Assembly: GCA_002307115.1 (NCBI GenBank) | Contig: DBTP01000210.1 | Coordinates: forward strand, 1-6,092 | DNA length: 6,092 nt | From: Fibrobacter sp. UBA1313 | Lineage (GTDB): Bacteria > Fibrobacterota > Fibrobacteria > Fibrobacterales > Fibrobacteraceae | Direction: 5' to 3' | Shown here: positions 5,812 through 6,092 of the stretch, piece by piece | Position numbering within the stretch: position 1 is the first letter of the stretch | How the letters are laid out: every line of letters begins with the position of its first letter | Made by a program: the position numbers and the translations under genes | The notes under the pieces: generated by a model | What the model saw: the letters and a program-made list of their open reading frames with translations, nothing else | Databases searched by the model: none | Told to the model about the DNA's origin: nothing

Positions 5812-6092
5812 TTAGGCGTTTATTTTGTTTTTTAAGTAATGAGGCTTACTGATTTTAATGAAAATGAGTAGACCGACACCCACCATGCCTGCGCCAAAAA
5901 GGTAAAGATTGTTGTAACCAAAATGTTGCGCAATGGGGGCTCCCAAAAGGGTTCCCGTAGCAATGCCTAAATCCCAGCCCGAAAGGAAAGTGCCATTGGC
6001 GATTCCCCTTTCGGAAGGATTCCCCAAATTCACAAAGAGATTTTGAAATCCGGGACTCACCAATCCAAAACCGACTCCGATAAAAAAGGCGA
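5812..6092 (-). CDS. Major facilitator superfamily transporter, C-terminal part (5' end outside window)
   Basis: About 92 C-terminal residues are visible, open to the right edge. Hydrophobic segments correspond to the last helices of a 12-helix MFS permease: AFFIGVGFGLVSPGFQNLFV (helix 10 region), GIANGTFLSGWDLGIATGTLLG (helix 11) and NLYLFGAGMVGVGLLIFIKI (helix 12), then a short basic tail ending KNKINA. The NPSERGIANGTF stretch between helices 10 and 11 is typical of drug/sugar efflux-type MFS proteins, where a conserved Arg-Gly is followed by small residues. A TTG at 6063 could be taken for a start, but the frame continues upstream with hydrophobic membrane sequence, so it is internal. Substrate cannot be inferred. 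It is co-oriented with glnK-amt but separated from it by 238 bp that contain a dedicated promoter. Confidence 0.85.
   Translation of the reverse strand, partial: AFFIGVGFGLVSPGFQNLFVNLGNPSERGIANGTFLSGWDLGIATGTLLGAPIAQHFGYNNLYLFGAGMVGVGLLIFIKISKPHYLKNKINA

Noticed and set aside
5812..6063. Short 83-codon gene starting at TTG 6063
   Set aside because: The frame continues upstream to the window edge with hydrophobic MFS sequence (AFFIGVGFG), so 6063 is an internal leucine of a larger transporter.
1..6092. CRISPR arrays, tRNA/rRNA genes, insertion sequences, phage or defence modules
   Set aside because: No regularly spaced repeats, cloverleaf-like sequence, transposase motifs or terminal inverted repeats were seen; gene content is core metabolism and housekeeping.

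Overview
The window is ordinary chromosomal DNA of moderate GC content from a Gram-negative-like bacterium. The best guess is a member of the Fibrobacterota/Bacteroidota (FCB) group, possibly Fibrobacter. That guess rests on a GH9 glycosidase, a BipA with a GILHL motif instead of GELHL (as I recall, common in that group), and the style of the Amt/PII pair. It is inference; no marker in the window fixes the taxon.

Layout from left to right: (1) the minus-strand gene typA/bipA, a translational GTPase, starts at 1739 and runs off the left edge. (2) A divergent intergenic region of about 100 bp (1740-1841) contains a 12-bp perfect palindrome. (3) A plus-strand pair follows, ruvX/yqgF (1842-2252) and a GH9 glycosidase without a signal peptide (2249-3859), joined by an ATGA overlap. 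(4) Only 6 bp away and convergent is the minus-strand nitrogen operon glnK-amt (5573 down to 3866). Its amt reading frame is broken by a tight cluster of indels at about 4839-4889. (5) A 238-bp AT-rich control region (5574-5811) carries a near-consensus sigma-54 promoter for glnK-amt and upstream palindromes that could be activator sites. (6) The C-terminal end of a minus-strand MFS transporter runs off the right edge.

How the genes work together: glnK-amt is the classic ammonium uptake and PII sensor module. Here the sequence directly supports sigma-54 control, so expression should respond to nitrogen limitation through an NtrC-like activator encoded elsewhere. The PII protein lacks the Tyr-51 uridylylation site, so its signalling probably depends on ATP/ADP/2-oxoglutarate binding alone. 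The GH9 protein appears to be cytoplasmic and probably trims imported cello-oligosaccharides; its coupling to ruvX looks like operon housekeeping rather than shared function. TypA and RuvX, both tied to ribosome biology, are divergently transcribed.

No mobile element, CRISPR array, tRNA, rRNA or clearly novel multi-gene system was seen. No gene-free stretch exceeds 300 bases. The points most worth a second look are the broken amt gene, the sigma-54 control region, the T51 PII protein and the coiled-coil-like N-terminal extension of Amt.
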